This document shows positions 1 to 11,000 of a stretch of DNA of 64,000 nt, piece by piece. The DNA comes from Patella vulgata (lineage: Eukaryota; Mollusca; Gastropoda; Patellidae). A program made the position numbers and the translations under genes. How positions within the stretch are numbered: the stretch's first letter is position 1; the number at the start of each line of letters is the position of its first letter. Where the stretch lies: NCBI RefSeq assembly GCF_932274485.2, contig NC_065879.2, positions 37,876,436 through 37,940,435 on the forward strand. The letters run 5' to 3'. The notes under the pieces are model-generated. The model was not told the origin of the DNA. It did not search any database and saw only the letters and a list, made by a program, of their open reading frames with translations.

Positions 1-504
1 TTATTTTGTTTATCCATTTGATTTCTCTGCAAAAATAATAAAATCAAGTTCTGATTACATTTATAATAACCCTAAACGTTGGACAGTGTACATGAAACTA
101 AATGATTAAACTCAAAATTTCAAAACTGCACACATCAGGGGCCAAAATAAGTTTGAAAATAATGCAATAACCTGATGTAAGTAAATTTGAACTTTTAAAT
201 AATACCAACATTGATTTCCAGGACCATCAAATTCTGAAATGCAGTTATGTTAATCACCTATTACTTGATTCATGTAATTATTGAATAAAAAAAGAGTCTT
301 TTTTCATATAGAATTTCAAAGCTCATTTTTTCAAAAATGCTGTTTCCTCCAGTGCACAAAACTAGTATAGAGTCCTTAAGATAGTTCACAGCTATTCATG
401 TGACTCTGGCAGTTTGGGGGCCTAGAGGAGGCAATTGTTTTGGGCAGTCCAGGTACGAAAAGATTAATAGACAATTCAGAATAACTGTTTTTATGTTTTC
501 TTAC

Positions 505-3500
505 CATGACATGTAATTGTTCCTGTAATTCTAAAACTTCTTTTGACTGTTTATTGACGAGTCTAGGATCCATGTCATCATCATCATCCTCTAAATTACC
601 TATATTAGATCTGCGTCCTAATAAATACAAATATATCAATTAACAAATAGATAGACATGAAATAAACAATCAAATGTTCAATTTCATATTCTGATTTGGT
701 ATATAGCTTATCAATTAACAGCTTATAAAATCATGCGTCTTTAAAGCAGAAAATCAATCTCGCCATTTCCAGTACACCAATTGGTAATTGTGTACCTTAT
801 GCATTGTTCAACACAAACACTGCTATAATTTATAGAAATGTCTAACATGGACGATTACATGAGAACTTGATAGATCTTTATGAAGTACAGAATGTATCCT
901 ACATATATACATATATATACGCATGACCTACCTTGTCTCATATCTATTAGAGCTCTTTCTGTTGCCTGTTGTTTTAAATTTAAATCTTGTATTTCTTTTT
1001 CATATTTATGTCTCATTTCTTCCATTTCTCTTTGCTGTAAATAAAGAAATGTTTTATAAGCATTGTTAAATTAAACTAGATAGGTTGCAATTGTTATCCT
1101 GCAAAAACCTTATTAAATAATTAATTAATCATTTTACTGGGCAATATGGCCGATTATTTTAAGCCAGTAACCGAAAACAACAGAAGATTGTGTCAAATGC
1201 ATTTAACTAACTTATTAATTATCAATAATTCTACCTACCTGTTCTTCGTACTGTAATCGTTCTTGATAAACTTCACTACTAATGTTATGATCTCCATCCT
1301 GATATAAAAAAATTTATGAACATAATATTATAATCAATTATGATTGAATAGAAGTATGTTTAAAAAGCAGTCTATTGTAGACTCAATACCCTCAATTCAA
1401 TATTCAAATTATTTCATAGACTGCCATAGACTTTAGTACAGCCAGCTCTATAGTGAAACATTTTATCTTTTATCATACATGCCAAGTATTATTAGATAAA
1501 AACAGCTGGTGATTTAGGTCCATGCATCTGAGGTTTTTTTACCTATTTATATACGAAAGACTAAACAAAATGCGAATTTGTCGCCTCTACGCGAGGACGT
1601 AATGGTTCCTGGAAATTCTTTGCCGTAAGTTTCCCGGTATTTTTGTCTGACATTTGTTTTGGAAGCCATTTTGTTTGTCTTGACGACCGACGCGGAAGTA
1701 GAAGTCGTAAATTATTTATACTGGGTTTTATTTATAATTGTAATTTGTTTTTTTTTCACACATAGAAAACAGCTTGAAAACATTTTTTATCAAGTCAGAA
1801 GGAAAATATGGCTAAGGAAGAAGCAACAACGTAACTGACAACTAACGGTAAACCCGACGTGTACTGTCCGAGTGTGTGTATGCGAGAATGGCTCCGCGTA
1901 GCAAATAATATCCGCGAAGCAAATAATATCCGCGAAGTATGCAAATTAGGCACGGCCTATGACGAAATAACCACATGACATTTTAATCTCGATTAGTCGA
2001 GACATATTAGCTTATTCCATTTTATATTAATAATAATCGAGAAAACTGGAGACATGTTTTCGGCTATTTCCGTCGTTTTACCGCGAATTATGCAAATTAG
2101 ACACGGCAAATGACGGAAATAACCACATGACATTTTGATCTTGATTAGTCCAGACATAATAGCTCATTCCATTTTAAATTAATAATAATAAGGAAGACAT
2201 GACACATGTTCTCGACTATTTTCGTTGTTTTACCGACTCATACTACGACAAACAGTATCGCCATCAGATTCACAACAAACAGCGAGAATGCCGAGACCAT
2301 CGGCAATGTAAAAATAAAACGAGAGGGATTTTATCAATCAAAAAGGTCAGGCATGAAATATAATAAATTTCTTCCAATAAATTTTAAAAAACGGAATTAT
2401 AAAGAGTAAAATCGGAATTCAGAATTAAACTCAGAAAATCGGAATGATTCCGACAAATTCGGAATAGTTGGCATGTATGTATTATATATTATGTAACTTG
2501 TAACATACAGGATTAAATGAGCTTTGCGTTAATTAAATGTTTCATACCTTCAGACTGTTTCTAAGAGATCTATTTGCACGCTTTTCTTCTTTCAGGGCTG
2601 CCTCTGTCATCTGTAGTCTTTCCTTTATTTCATGGAGTTCTATTTCTAAAGTTTTGCTGATGGTTCCTCCTGATGAGCCATGAGCCTCAGTACTAGATCC
2701 CTTTGAGGAATATTCATGATGACGCCGAAATATGTGAGCTTGAAGGAAAGAACTATTTAAAAAGGCTTTTGCACAAAAAGGACACTGTAAAAAAAAAAAT
2801 ATAACAATGATTACAAAATGAGCCAAATTATATAATGAAACAATTACTCTCTAAAAGGTTAATATGATTATAAAACTGCTTGTTCCCAATTGTTATATAG
2901 TAAGAATAGATTTATCTAGTGTCTTCAGATTACTTTAGCTATTTTTAACAAAATCTTATGGAATGGAATGTTTTGAGTTTCACCTATCACCTTGTGTTAA
3001 CTGATTTAAAAGTATCATCTTACTTTATTATAACTATCAGATCCTGCATGTATCATCTGTTGTTGGGCTATTAATAATTTCTTTCTTTTATGAGATTCTT
3101 TCTTTATTTCTATCAATTCTTCTTTCTGTTTTTCCATTTCATTCTTTAATTTCAACATTTCCTAAAAAGAAGATTAAAGAAACATTACGTACAATGTAAG
3201 AGCTAAATCAACCCATTGAAGGTCATTTTTTTGGCAATCCGATTAAAATAGAGATTTACATTTCCTTTCATTTTTTTTTATCCTTGAGGGAGAGAGAGAG
3301 AGGGAGAGAGGGAGAGAGAGAGAGAACCCACCAGGTTGGACAAGCGACACTACTCCTTGTCAGATACAACGGGGGAATTGAAATCACACCAGTTGACTCA
3401 ATAATAAACCTTATGATACAGCACCCTTGTGCTATCATTCGGCCATTTACGTTCGATGGCCTACACTGCATGAAGATCTGAACGGTTCTAGTTCTAGTGG

Positions 3501-5709
3501 AAGGTCGTGTCAGAGGTTGTACCAAAGGCTTTTGACCCTATGATGCAAAAACATTGATTCACCAATCAGTGTCAACGTTTCTAGTGGTTTACCCACAGTT
3601 CCGTGCATTGCCCGCCAAGAATTCGCTACAACAGACCATTTCATTGGCTAATCCCTCACTTCAACCAGAACGTGTGTTATATAACAACTCTTCTAGATCC
3701 TAGTATTGTGAAGACAAGTAAAACAAAATTTAGAACAATAAAAAACAAAACGAAATATGATCTGTGTTTAAATCAGATGTTTTTTTTTGGCTTCAAATGT
3801 TATATAAACTATTATTTAGACATTTATTCACATGAAAAGACTATAAGCACCTCTCTAGACCATGGCAGAGATTTAAATGGATTAAAACACAGCCGCCATT
3901 TAATGATTTAATCTAAAAATGGCGAAATAACAAGTATACCGTTAACAATTGAACTATTATATGAAGAACAGATAGCTTTTTATCTAAAGCGTATACTACT
4001 TTCACTGACCCCAAACTTTAGTTAAAATTGCATAAAATATCGAATTCAGAAAACTGTTTCTAATTTTTTTTAAATCTTTTTTTTTAGGTTAAGTTATTGC
4101 ACAAAACAAATTAGAAAATTTTACCTGTTCTGTAGCTTTGACCTTTTCTTCTGATGCTGCTACAACTCCAGCTAAATAATCCTGTGAATGCTGAAATTAT
4201 TATATATATTTCATTTTACATATGTTTAAGTACTGGGTGACACAAAAAAAAAGTTCATCAATAAAAATCAAATAACTTCCAAAATTTTATTTAGATTAAC
4301 ACAAAAATTCAGCTACATTAGGTTAAGTCTATGTAGCAGACATCTCCGAAGTTTCAAGTCTGTACCACAAAAACTCTTTGTTTAACCGGTGCTCAAAAAA
4401 TGTGCTCTAAATGAGCTCCCCGGTGCTGCAAGCACATTTGGATCCGGCGGGCAAAGTTCTCGATGACCCTCCCACATTCTTCCATTGGGATCGCTTTTAT
4501 TGCTGCTGTGATTGCTGCCTTCAAATCAGGGATAGTCTGGGAGTTGTTGCCATACACCCTGTCCTTAAGGTATCCCCACAGATAAAAATCTGGGGCGTTC
4601 AAGTCCGGTGAATGCGGTGACCACTCCGGGTCACACCTGCGGCTGATCAGTCGGTCAGGGAAACGCTGCTGTAGCCATGCCAATGATTCGTTTGAGGTGT
4701 GGGGGTGGCACCATCCTGCTGGAACCACTAGAGGTCCCTGACGACCCCTCTTCGTTATTCAAGTTTAGGTGATGAACGCTTTTTTTGTGTCACCCGGTAT
4801 TATTAGTATTACTAATGTTCTAAACCCATGGCCACACTGAATTATTATTTCAATTTGCATTCAAATAGTGAATAGTAATGGTGGGCAATATAGGTTGCAT
4901 TCAAAGTAACCAATGAAAACAATCAAGTTTTCAATAAAGAAAATTGAAGTGCTGGTGCCCTGGCATTGATAGAACAATAAAAAAGGAATCAGAGCAGGGT
5001 TGTCAAAATACACATGGCATACATAGAAGCTACAGGAGAGATGAGATAATATAAATTACATTTCCATGTAATGTAAAGTAGTGTTGAGTTGGAAATTATG
5101 CAGTTTCTCTTTCAGTACAAACATTTTTTTGAAACATAATAATTGTGAGGTTTAAAGAAACAAACTTACCAATAGATATTCAATAGTGAACTGTGCCAGT
5201 TTAAATAATTTCACGAAATTAGGGTCCACCATTCTCATGTCCTAATAAAGAATTAAATACATACATACGTGTATTCTCAAGATCTAAAGTTGAAATGGAG
5301 AATCTTTAAAGTTAAAGGGTCTTGTTATTATCAATCTTGTTTTTTTTTTTTATTAAAAATATAATGACAGACTAGATTACCTACCACTGAATTTGTTACT
5401 TTTACAGATTTCAATAATTAGGAACTAATAAGGTTACCCTGTATGTTTTCCTTTGAAGATAAAATACACAATACTTACCAATTCACTCTCAATATTACAG
5501 AACGTAAGGTTCATAATGTTTTCTTGTAAGGCATTAAAGTCAAGAGTTCTTGATATCTGATCAATGTCAATTGATGCTATCTTTCTCCAATCAATATGCT
5601 CAAATCTCTTCTTGAACGAAAAACTTCCATTTTGTCCAGAGCTATCATGAGCCTGTACGCCTTGATGGCCATAACTGTGGGATGGTGCATACATGTACTG
5701 TGTAGCCAT
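505..5709 (-). CDS. DZIP1: DZIP1 (Iguana), cilium/Hedgehog zinc-finger protein, 5' part of gene
   Basis: Eight coding exons on the minus strand: 5709-5479, 5241-5170, 4190-4125, 3161-3024, 2784-2548, 1298-1239, 1034-932 and 617-505. All have GT/AG borders and the frame stays open for about 340 codons; the 3' end lies beyond base 1. Exon 1 encodes the Dzip-like N-terminal domain (FEHIDWRKIASIDIDQI, then LQENIMNLTFCNIE) and exon 2 the conserved DPNFVKLFKLAQFTIEYLL. Exon 5 opens with a single C2H2 finger, CPFC-x12-H-x4-H, and the exons after it are coiled-coil rich with an acidic EDDDDDMD patch. Known family role: a basal-body and centriolar-satellite protein needed for ciliogenesis and Hedgehog signalling. 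The ATG at 5709 follows a probable 5'UTR acceptor near 5750. If the donor at 504/503 is not used, the frame runs on for 42 more codons to a stop at 376, a possible short isoform. The paralogue DZIP1L is less likely but not excluded. Confidence 0.93.
1899..2236. repeat. Tandem repeats with octamer motifs in DZIP1 intron
   Basis: An 18-bp unit (GCAAATAATATCCGCGAA) occurs twice from about 1899. It is followed by two diverged copies of a 151-bp unit (about 1932-2082 and 2083-2236). Each 151-bp copy starts near ATGCAAATTAG, a perfect POU octamer, and includes ACCACATGACATTTT and a GATTAGTC-type core. The stretch upstream (1560-1930) is more CpG-rich than the surrounding intron. Confidence 0.8.
3288..3450 (-). 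mobile_element. SINE family A, truncated copy
   Basis: A (GA)n tract at the left edge, then the reverse complement of the tRNA-like head seen in the fuller copies at 19153 and 44528 (CAGGTTGGACAAGCGACAC, ending CATTCGGCCAT). The middle body is missing. It lies in DZIP1 intron 3. Confidence 0.75.
4233..4797 (-). mobile_element. Tc1/mariner-superfamily element, internally deleted
   Basis: Ends are inverted: CTGGGTGACACAAAAAAA at the left and its complement near 4763-4797. Both are bordered by TA (4231-4232 and 4798-4799), the target duplication of this superfamily. Inside, on the minus strand (4393-4728), lies the C-terminal part of a transposase: PHTSNESLAWLQQRFPDRLI, then WSPHSPDLNAPDFYLWGYLK and a conserved NFARRIQMCLQHRG tail. 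The N-terminal DNA-binding half and the first catalytic Asp are absent, so this is a non-autonomous deletion derivative. It sits in DZIP1 intron 2 without touching the splice sites. Confidence 0.85.
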
Positions 5710-5751
5710 TTTGTTTTCTTTTCAGTTTTCTTCAATTTTGGATCCTGTTAA

Positions 5752-7600
5752 AATGTAACAGAAAACTTTCAAAAGAATCAGATGGTTTTAGGTCTGTAAT
5801 AACTTTACTTCCCTAGGACAAACACTGGATTCTTGAAATGGACGGTAGATGTGTGTTGCAAATTGAAATCAAGCATAGGAAGGCCAACATTTTTCTTCCC
5901 AACGTTCTTATTTCTGTCTTATAAAAGATCACTGTGTGTGCTATATGCTACTTATATTATAACTGGTGTTAGTAGCATAATATTTCTCACTAACTGTGAA
6001 AACAAAACTTTCAAACAAAGATGCACTTTTTATCAAGAAGTGTAAATAAGCAGTTCACCAAGGCTAATAATTTTAAGTAACTAATTATACTCCAGAAATA
6101 ATACCAAATGCCTGCTTTCCCTTTCTTGGCCAATTGAGGTAGACTGACACTAATTTGAATTTTACTGAATTAATCTAGATAATATATTTCTAGATACTAC
6201 TACTAGTGTTTAGAAAGTTCAAAGTTGTACACTTGAGGCGGGTGTGTTTCGAGGAAATCACAGAATTGACCCACAGAAACAGAATTCAGAATTTGAAACA
6301 GAATTTTACAGAACCACTCATTTTACCATTTTTTCAATTGGTAAATTATGAATCCATTACATGTTGGACAAAAGACTACACAGAAAAAGACCAGTTGGAC
6401 TAATATAAAGTCAGACCGATACCAAGATCAATCAGGACAACCAAAAAACAAGCAGGATCTCTTCCATAGGCAAATTGGACTCTTTTCTGTCTAAACAAAG
6501 TGTTTATCAATTATAATAACCTAATTGATTTAATCAATTGACTGAGCTGGTATTATTGGTGTTAAGTAGGCCTACTCACATGTAGTGTATTGTGAGCTCA
6601 TCAAAGTGATTAGATTATATGTCCATCAAAGAAAAACAATTAGTTGAGGAAAATTTTGCCTGGACAGCAGTGCTACAACCTGCTCTTATTTCGAATTCCA
6701 ACTGTCAGTCTGGTTTTTTTTACATGTACAAAAGAACCTTGGTTTGTCAAAACCCGAACAGCAAGACACTTTTCCTTGTTTAATTTCCGTTTACTAATCT
6801 GCACGCTCGTATTGAAGTCTCTCCTGGATATCTAATGGATTACCTTTCTGTCATTTCTTGTTTTGTACATTAACATAATAATATTCATAATTTTCACTAA
6901 TCTTTTAAATATCCCTTCATCACATAATAATGCAATTGTCGACGATATTGGTATCACCTTGGTGGAAGCTGACGATAAACAAAGCAATTTCACACATACT
7001 GATAATGTGCCTACTCGAAATTCACAATGTCCATAGATCACTTTGTTAGTTTTATCTGCTTTAATGAATTTTTTGACAGTCAGTTTAGTGGTACAAATAG
7101 GAGTACGTATGGTGATACGGAAAGAGAAGTATGATCGCACAGTTGATTATATATTTTAGTGGGAACTGAACAAATTTTTGCTGCGTCTCAACCAGCCCTT
7201 TGAAAAAATTAGGCTCACACATACTTGACATGCATATATATATGAGCATACATAATTACATAGGACTAGGAGTATGACTGTCTGACACTCTGAGGACTTT
7301 TCTTTTGTCCAGACTTAACCAGAATGTTGACTGCTTGTTATACTTATACATATATTTATTTCAACTATACAACAATAACATAATGAAGTTCATTCAATGG
7401 GTGTCACCAAAGTATACAGTCATACACTCTCTGGGTGATTCAGTGACTGACTTGCATCTTGATAGATAGTACGACACTGAAAGTGACAGGTCAGATCAAG
7501 TTTTGATTTGATTTTCAAGATTAAAGTAAGATTTTGCCCTTTGTTAAAACATGTACAAATACGTTAAATCTGATGATTGTAACCTACACGTTGTACTTAC
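5752..7600 (-). other. Probable 5'UTR intron of DZIP1
   Basis: An acceptor-like TTTTAACAG (minus strand) ends at about 5751, 42 bases before the DZIP1 ATG. A donor CGAAGCGT|GTAAGTAC (minus strand) lies at 7601/7600. The stretch between holds one SINE-B fragment and otherwise no gene that I can support. Confidence 0.5.
6640..6765 (-). mobile_element. SINE family B, internal fragment
   Basis: Diverged match to the body of the fuller copies at 48481 and 60582 (GGAAAATTTTGCCTGGACAG, TTTCGAATTCCAACTGTC, then an ACATGTACAAAAG stretch). Head and tail are missing. Confidence 0.7.
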
Positions 7601-7750
7601 ACGCTTCGATGACAAAGAAGGCGCAAATAATATTTATTCTCAAGGTAAATTCATTTTGTAAATGAATATTTTTCGTTGTCAACTCAAATTGCCACCATTT
7701 TGGAATGCTACGCGAGGCTCATGGGAAATTTATATGAACTAAAATCTCGA
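7601..7750 (-). other. Possible non-coding first exon of DZIP1
   Basis: The donor GTAAGTAC (minus strand) at 7600 is strong, and the sequence to its right is promoter-proximal. The right boundary is a guess; transcript data would set it. It would splice to the acceptor near 5751. Confidence 0.35.
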
Positions 7751-7880
7751 AGACTACTTTTGAAATTTTTTTAGTGTAGATTATTAAATAAAACAATGTT
7801 TAACTTCAGGTTTATTTACAAAAAATAGCAATAAACTGTCCCCAAAAATATATATTTTGCCACACGTGTTTACAAACCAA

Positions 7881-7930
7881 TGAACGTTCAACGTTTCCGA
7901 AGTAAAATGGGGTCAGTTCTTGACCCCATT
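7881..7930. promoter_or_regulatory. Palindromic motifs in DNAJC3 proximal promoter
   Basis: TGAACGTTCA (7881-7890) is a perfect palindrome of the GAA-nn-TTC form used by heat-shock factor. AATGGGGTCA and TGACCCCATT (7906-7915 and 7921-7930) form a perfect 10-bp inverted repeat with a 5-bp spacer, like an inverted GGGTCA nuclear-receptor pair. The factors named are inferences from motif shape. Confidence 0.45.
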
Positions 7931-7960
7931 GACACATGAACCGGAAATAATATCATTTGT

Positions 7961-7979
7961 CCAATCGAAAGAGACCACG
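7961..7979 (+). promoter_or_regulatory. ER stress response element (ERSE), exact consensus
   Basis: CCAAT at 7961-7965, nine bases, then CCACG at 7975-7979. This exactly matches the CCAAT-N9-CCACG consensus bound by NF-Y plus ATF6/XBP1. It lies 68 bp before the DNAJC3 start codon. DNAJC3 (p58IPK) is an established unfolded-protein-response target in vertebrates, so position, orientation and target all agree. Confidence 0.8.
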
Positions 7980-8046
7980 AGTAAGGCGATGTGTACAATC
8001 GTGAATGAGTTTAGTGTGTAAGTGATGTTCTTGTAATCAGAAGAAA

Positions 8047-11000
8047 ATGTTTTCGAATATGATCGGTTTCGGCCGTTTTATACAATCACTATGTGTTTGT
8101 CTTCTAACATTTGATATACAGTTGTTTGGTAAGTAATAAATTATTCACCAATTTAGTGGGGAGTAGACCATCCATTGGCATTATTCGCAAATGCCGAAAT
8201 GGGTATCGAGATCTCAACAGATTCTAAACTGAAAGTTGGATTTTGACATTAAAACTTGAGTGAGAAACGAATCTGGTGTAACCTTTTTTTGCTTTCATAT
8301 TACATATCTATTTTTTAATCGTAAGTAACAGCAATTTGTATACTGGTCAAGTGTTAAATAGTCATTTTAGTTTCTGCCTGTGAGTGAAGTGGAAAGATTC
8401 TGGTGTTGGTTGGCTATTAAATATTTGGGACATAGAAAGTGAAAACAAATATGTATCGCAAGGCATATGATAGGCTAATATAATATGAATGTCTCAAGTC
8501 TCAATCGAATAGCAATCTCTAGCGCCTGGTTACTCCAGTCTACACCGATAGTATTTATTGCGTATATGCTCTCCAGATAAGAATATGGCATCCCCACAGT
8601 GGGGAACATCAGTCTCACTGTTTGCTTGTTATTCTAAACTAGATAACAAACCTTAATCTCTCAACCCCCCGTGTTTCGAGTTAAGAACTGAGGCCATGAC
8701 CTATAACGTTGCAGCTGCCGGAGCGATTCACACCCTGCATTTTTAAACAAAATTGACAATAGTTTTAATCAAAACAAGGATTGATTATTGTTATTTATAA
8801 TATTTCTACAACACCCAACTACAATTAAGCATATAATCCTACCTGAAACGGGTACAAATCGTCGTTTTTAAAATCGAGGCGTTAAGCCGTTACTAAGACC
8901 GCCATCTTTTTAAATGATACGCTGTCATCATGAAGGCGGGGCTAAATATAAGGCTTTTATAACAGCCAATCAAAAGGACAATCGAAAGCACAGTAACTAT
9001 GAATGGATTTCGATGGCGGTGAAATGTCAGACAAAAACAACGCTTCATTAATTTAAACGCGAATATTTGGAGTTAGGCGACAGTTGTGCCACTACATTGG
9101 CCTCTGTAAGTTTAATTAATCATAATATCATAAACTTATCTATTTTAAAGATGTTACATGCATTAATAAAGAAATTGAGTTTGCCACTTGGAACTAAAGG
9201 CATCCAATCGTAGCTAAAAACAAACACATCAGTATATCTCAACGTTTTTAGCTACGTTCTCGTAGCTAATTCTAAACCTGTTGTAGAAATAAAATCATTC
9301 TTCTAGTGCGCTGACATGATGTATCATGTATCACACTTAATTATCCAGGTCACATGTGCATGTAGGATACACAAACACTTTGGTCCTTATTTTGATCCAC
9401 ATCAATATCCTGATATAAAACAGTTTTATATCTACAACATCGACAGGACTAAAAATATGAATTATTCATTTCTCCTGTAACGTTGATTTCTTGGTAAATA
9501 ATGACCTGGTTATGAATCGCAATACATATTGTGTCTGACTTTGAATGATGATGTAATATGACTTCTGTTTAAAACATTGGTGGGTGATATTATACATAAA
9601 TAAAAACACTAATCAAGGCGGTTTACAAGAAATATACCTTGATGAAACTAACACTGTCATTCTTGATATTAGGTAATGATAAAAAAAAACCCACCAAAAG
9701 ATAGTCCTTACCTTCAAAGCCTATTCATTATACAATTTTGTTTAAATTTCAGGACTGTCAGCTGGTGCCAATCCAGAAGTAGAACAGCATTTAGAAATGG
9801 GAAAAAAGCTATTAGCAGCTGGACAGTTAGCTGATGCATTGTCACATTATCATGCGGCCGTAGGTAAGACAAGAGTCAGAAAAGAAATCAAATACCCTCT
9901 TGTGAAGTTAATTTATAATGATTTATAACAATGTATAAAAAATAATTTTTAAATTATTTTTTATACATTGTTATAAATCAAATTACAAAATTGTGGCCCA
10001 GATACAAGAATCTACATGTATGTGCCACAAACATACATACATGTACCATACCTACAAATGACTTTCTATAATATGACAAATATCAATGACTTCTTTTCAT
10101 TTGTCAGACGAAAGCTTTAGATTGTGGATATCATTACAGTTTTTGTTATTGAAATAACTCTATATTAAATTTATGGCAGGACAGCTGCACATGTGGCTAA
10201 AGCCAATAATTCAAATTATTACCCGGTACTTAATATTCTGCTAGATAATTTAATCCTACTGGGAGATTTCTTTTGATCTGTAAAATTTGATTTAATTAGG
10301 CCTGTGGACATGCCTTAGAAAAATTAAATACTGTATTGTAGGTCTATATTTCTAAACTGATTACTATTTATTTCTGTTTTTACAAATAATATAGGCTTAC
10401 ATTTTTTCATAAAGTATGGATTTCTTCACAGTGGTAGGCCTACTATACTGGGACATTGATTTTAAATAATCATTCCTCTGACATGTATTTTATATTTGAC
10501 AAATTTATTTTCTTTTGCAGAGGGTGATCCCGATAACTATATGACCTATTTTAAAAGAGCAACAGTTTATCTGGCTTTAGGGAAATCTCGGTCGGCTTTA
10601 CCCGATTTAGAAAAAGTGGTCAAACTTCGTCCAGATTTTACTGCTGTAAGTTCCAGTGTTTTTAAAATTATTTTGACATTATATTTAGGGTTGAAAGTTT
10701 TTAGTATATATTGTAGTTGACTTGACACCACTGTCAGTTACATGTACTTTCTAAAACTTCAGTACTGAACACCGCAAGTTGATCTACCAGAAATTTCAAA
10801 GGAATTCAAATGAGGAAAATCTAAATTCTTTCTATATTTGGTGCATCTGATAATGTCCATTGAAGTCTATGAGTATCATTTTGTTGAACAGTAAGAGAGT
10901 GATTGACTTTAAACAGGGGCAAATTTGACTGATACTAGTAATAAATAAATACATTATATGAAATCAAACAGGGCATTGGAATGTGGTTGTACTGTAAGTG

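Larger units (their letters stand above)
7751..8046. promoter_or_regulatory. Divergent promoter region between DZIP1 and DNAJC3
   Basis: Short intergenic stretch between the inferred DZIP1 first exon and the DNAJC3 ATG. It holds an ACACGTGT E-box-like palindrome (7862-7869), TGAACGTTCA, an inverted GGGTCA pair, an ETS-like CCGGAA and a perfect ER-stress element. I see no convincing TATA box. Its use by both genes is inferred from orientation and spacing. Confidence 0.55.
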
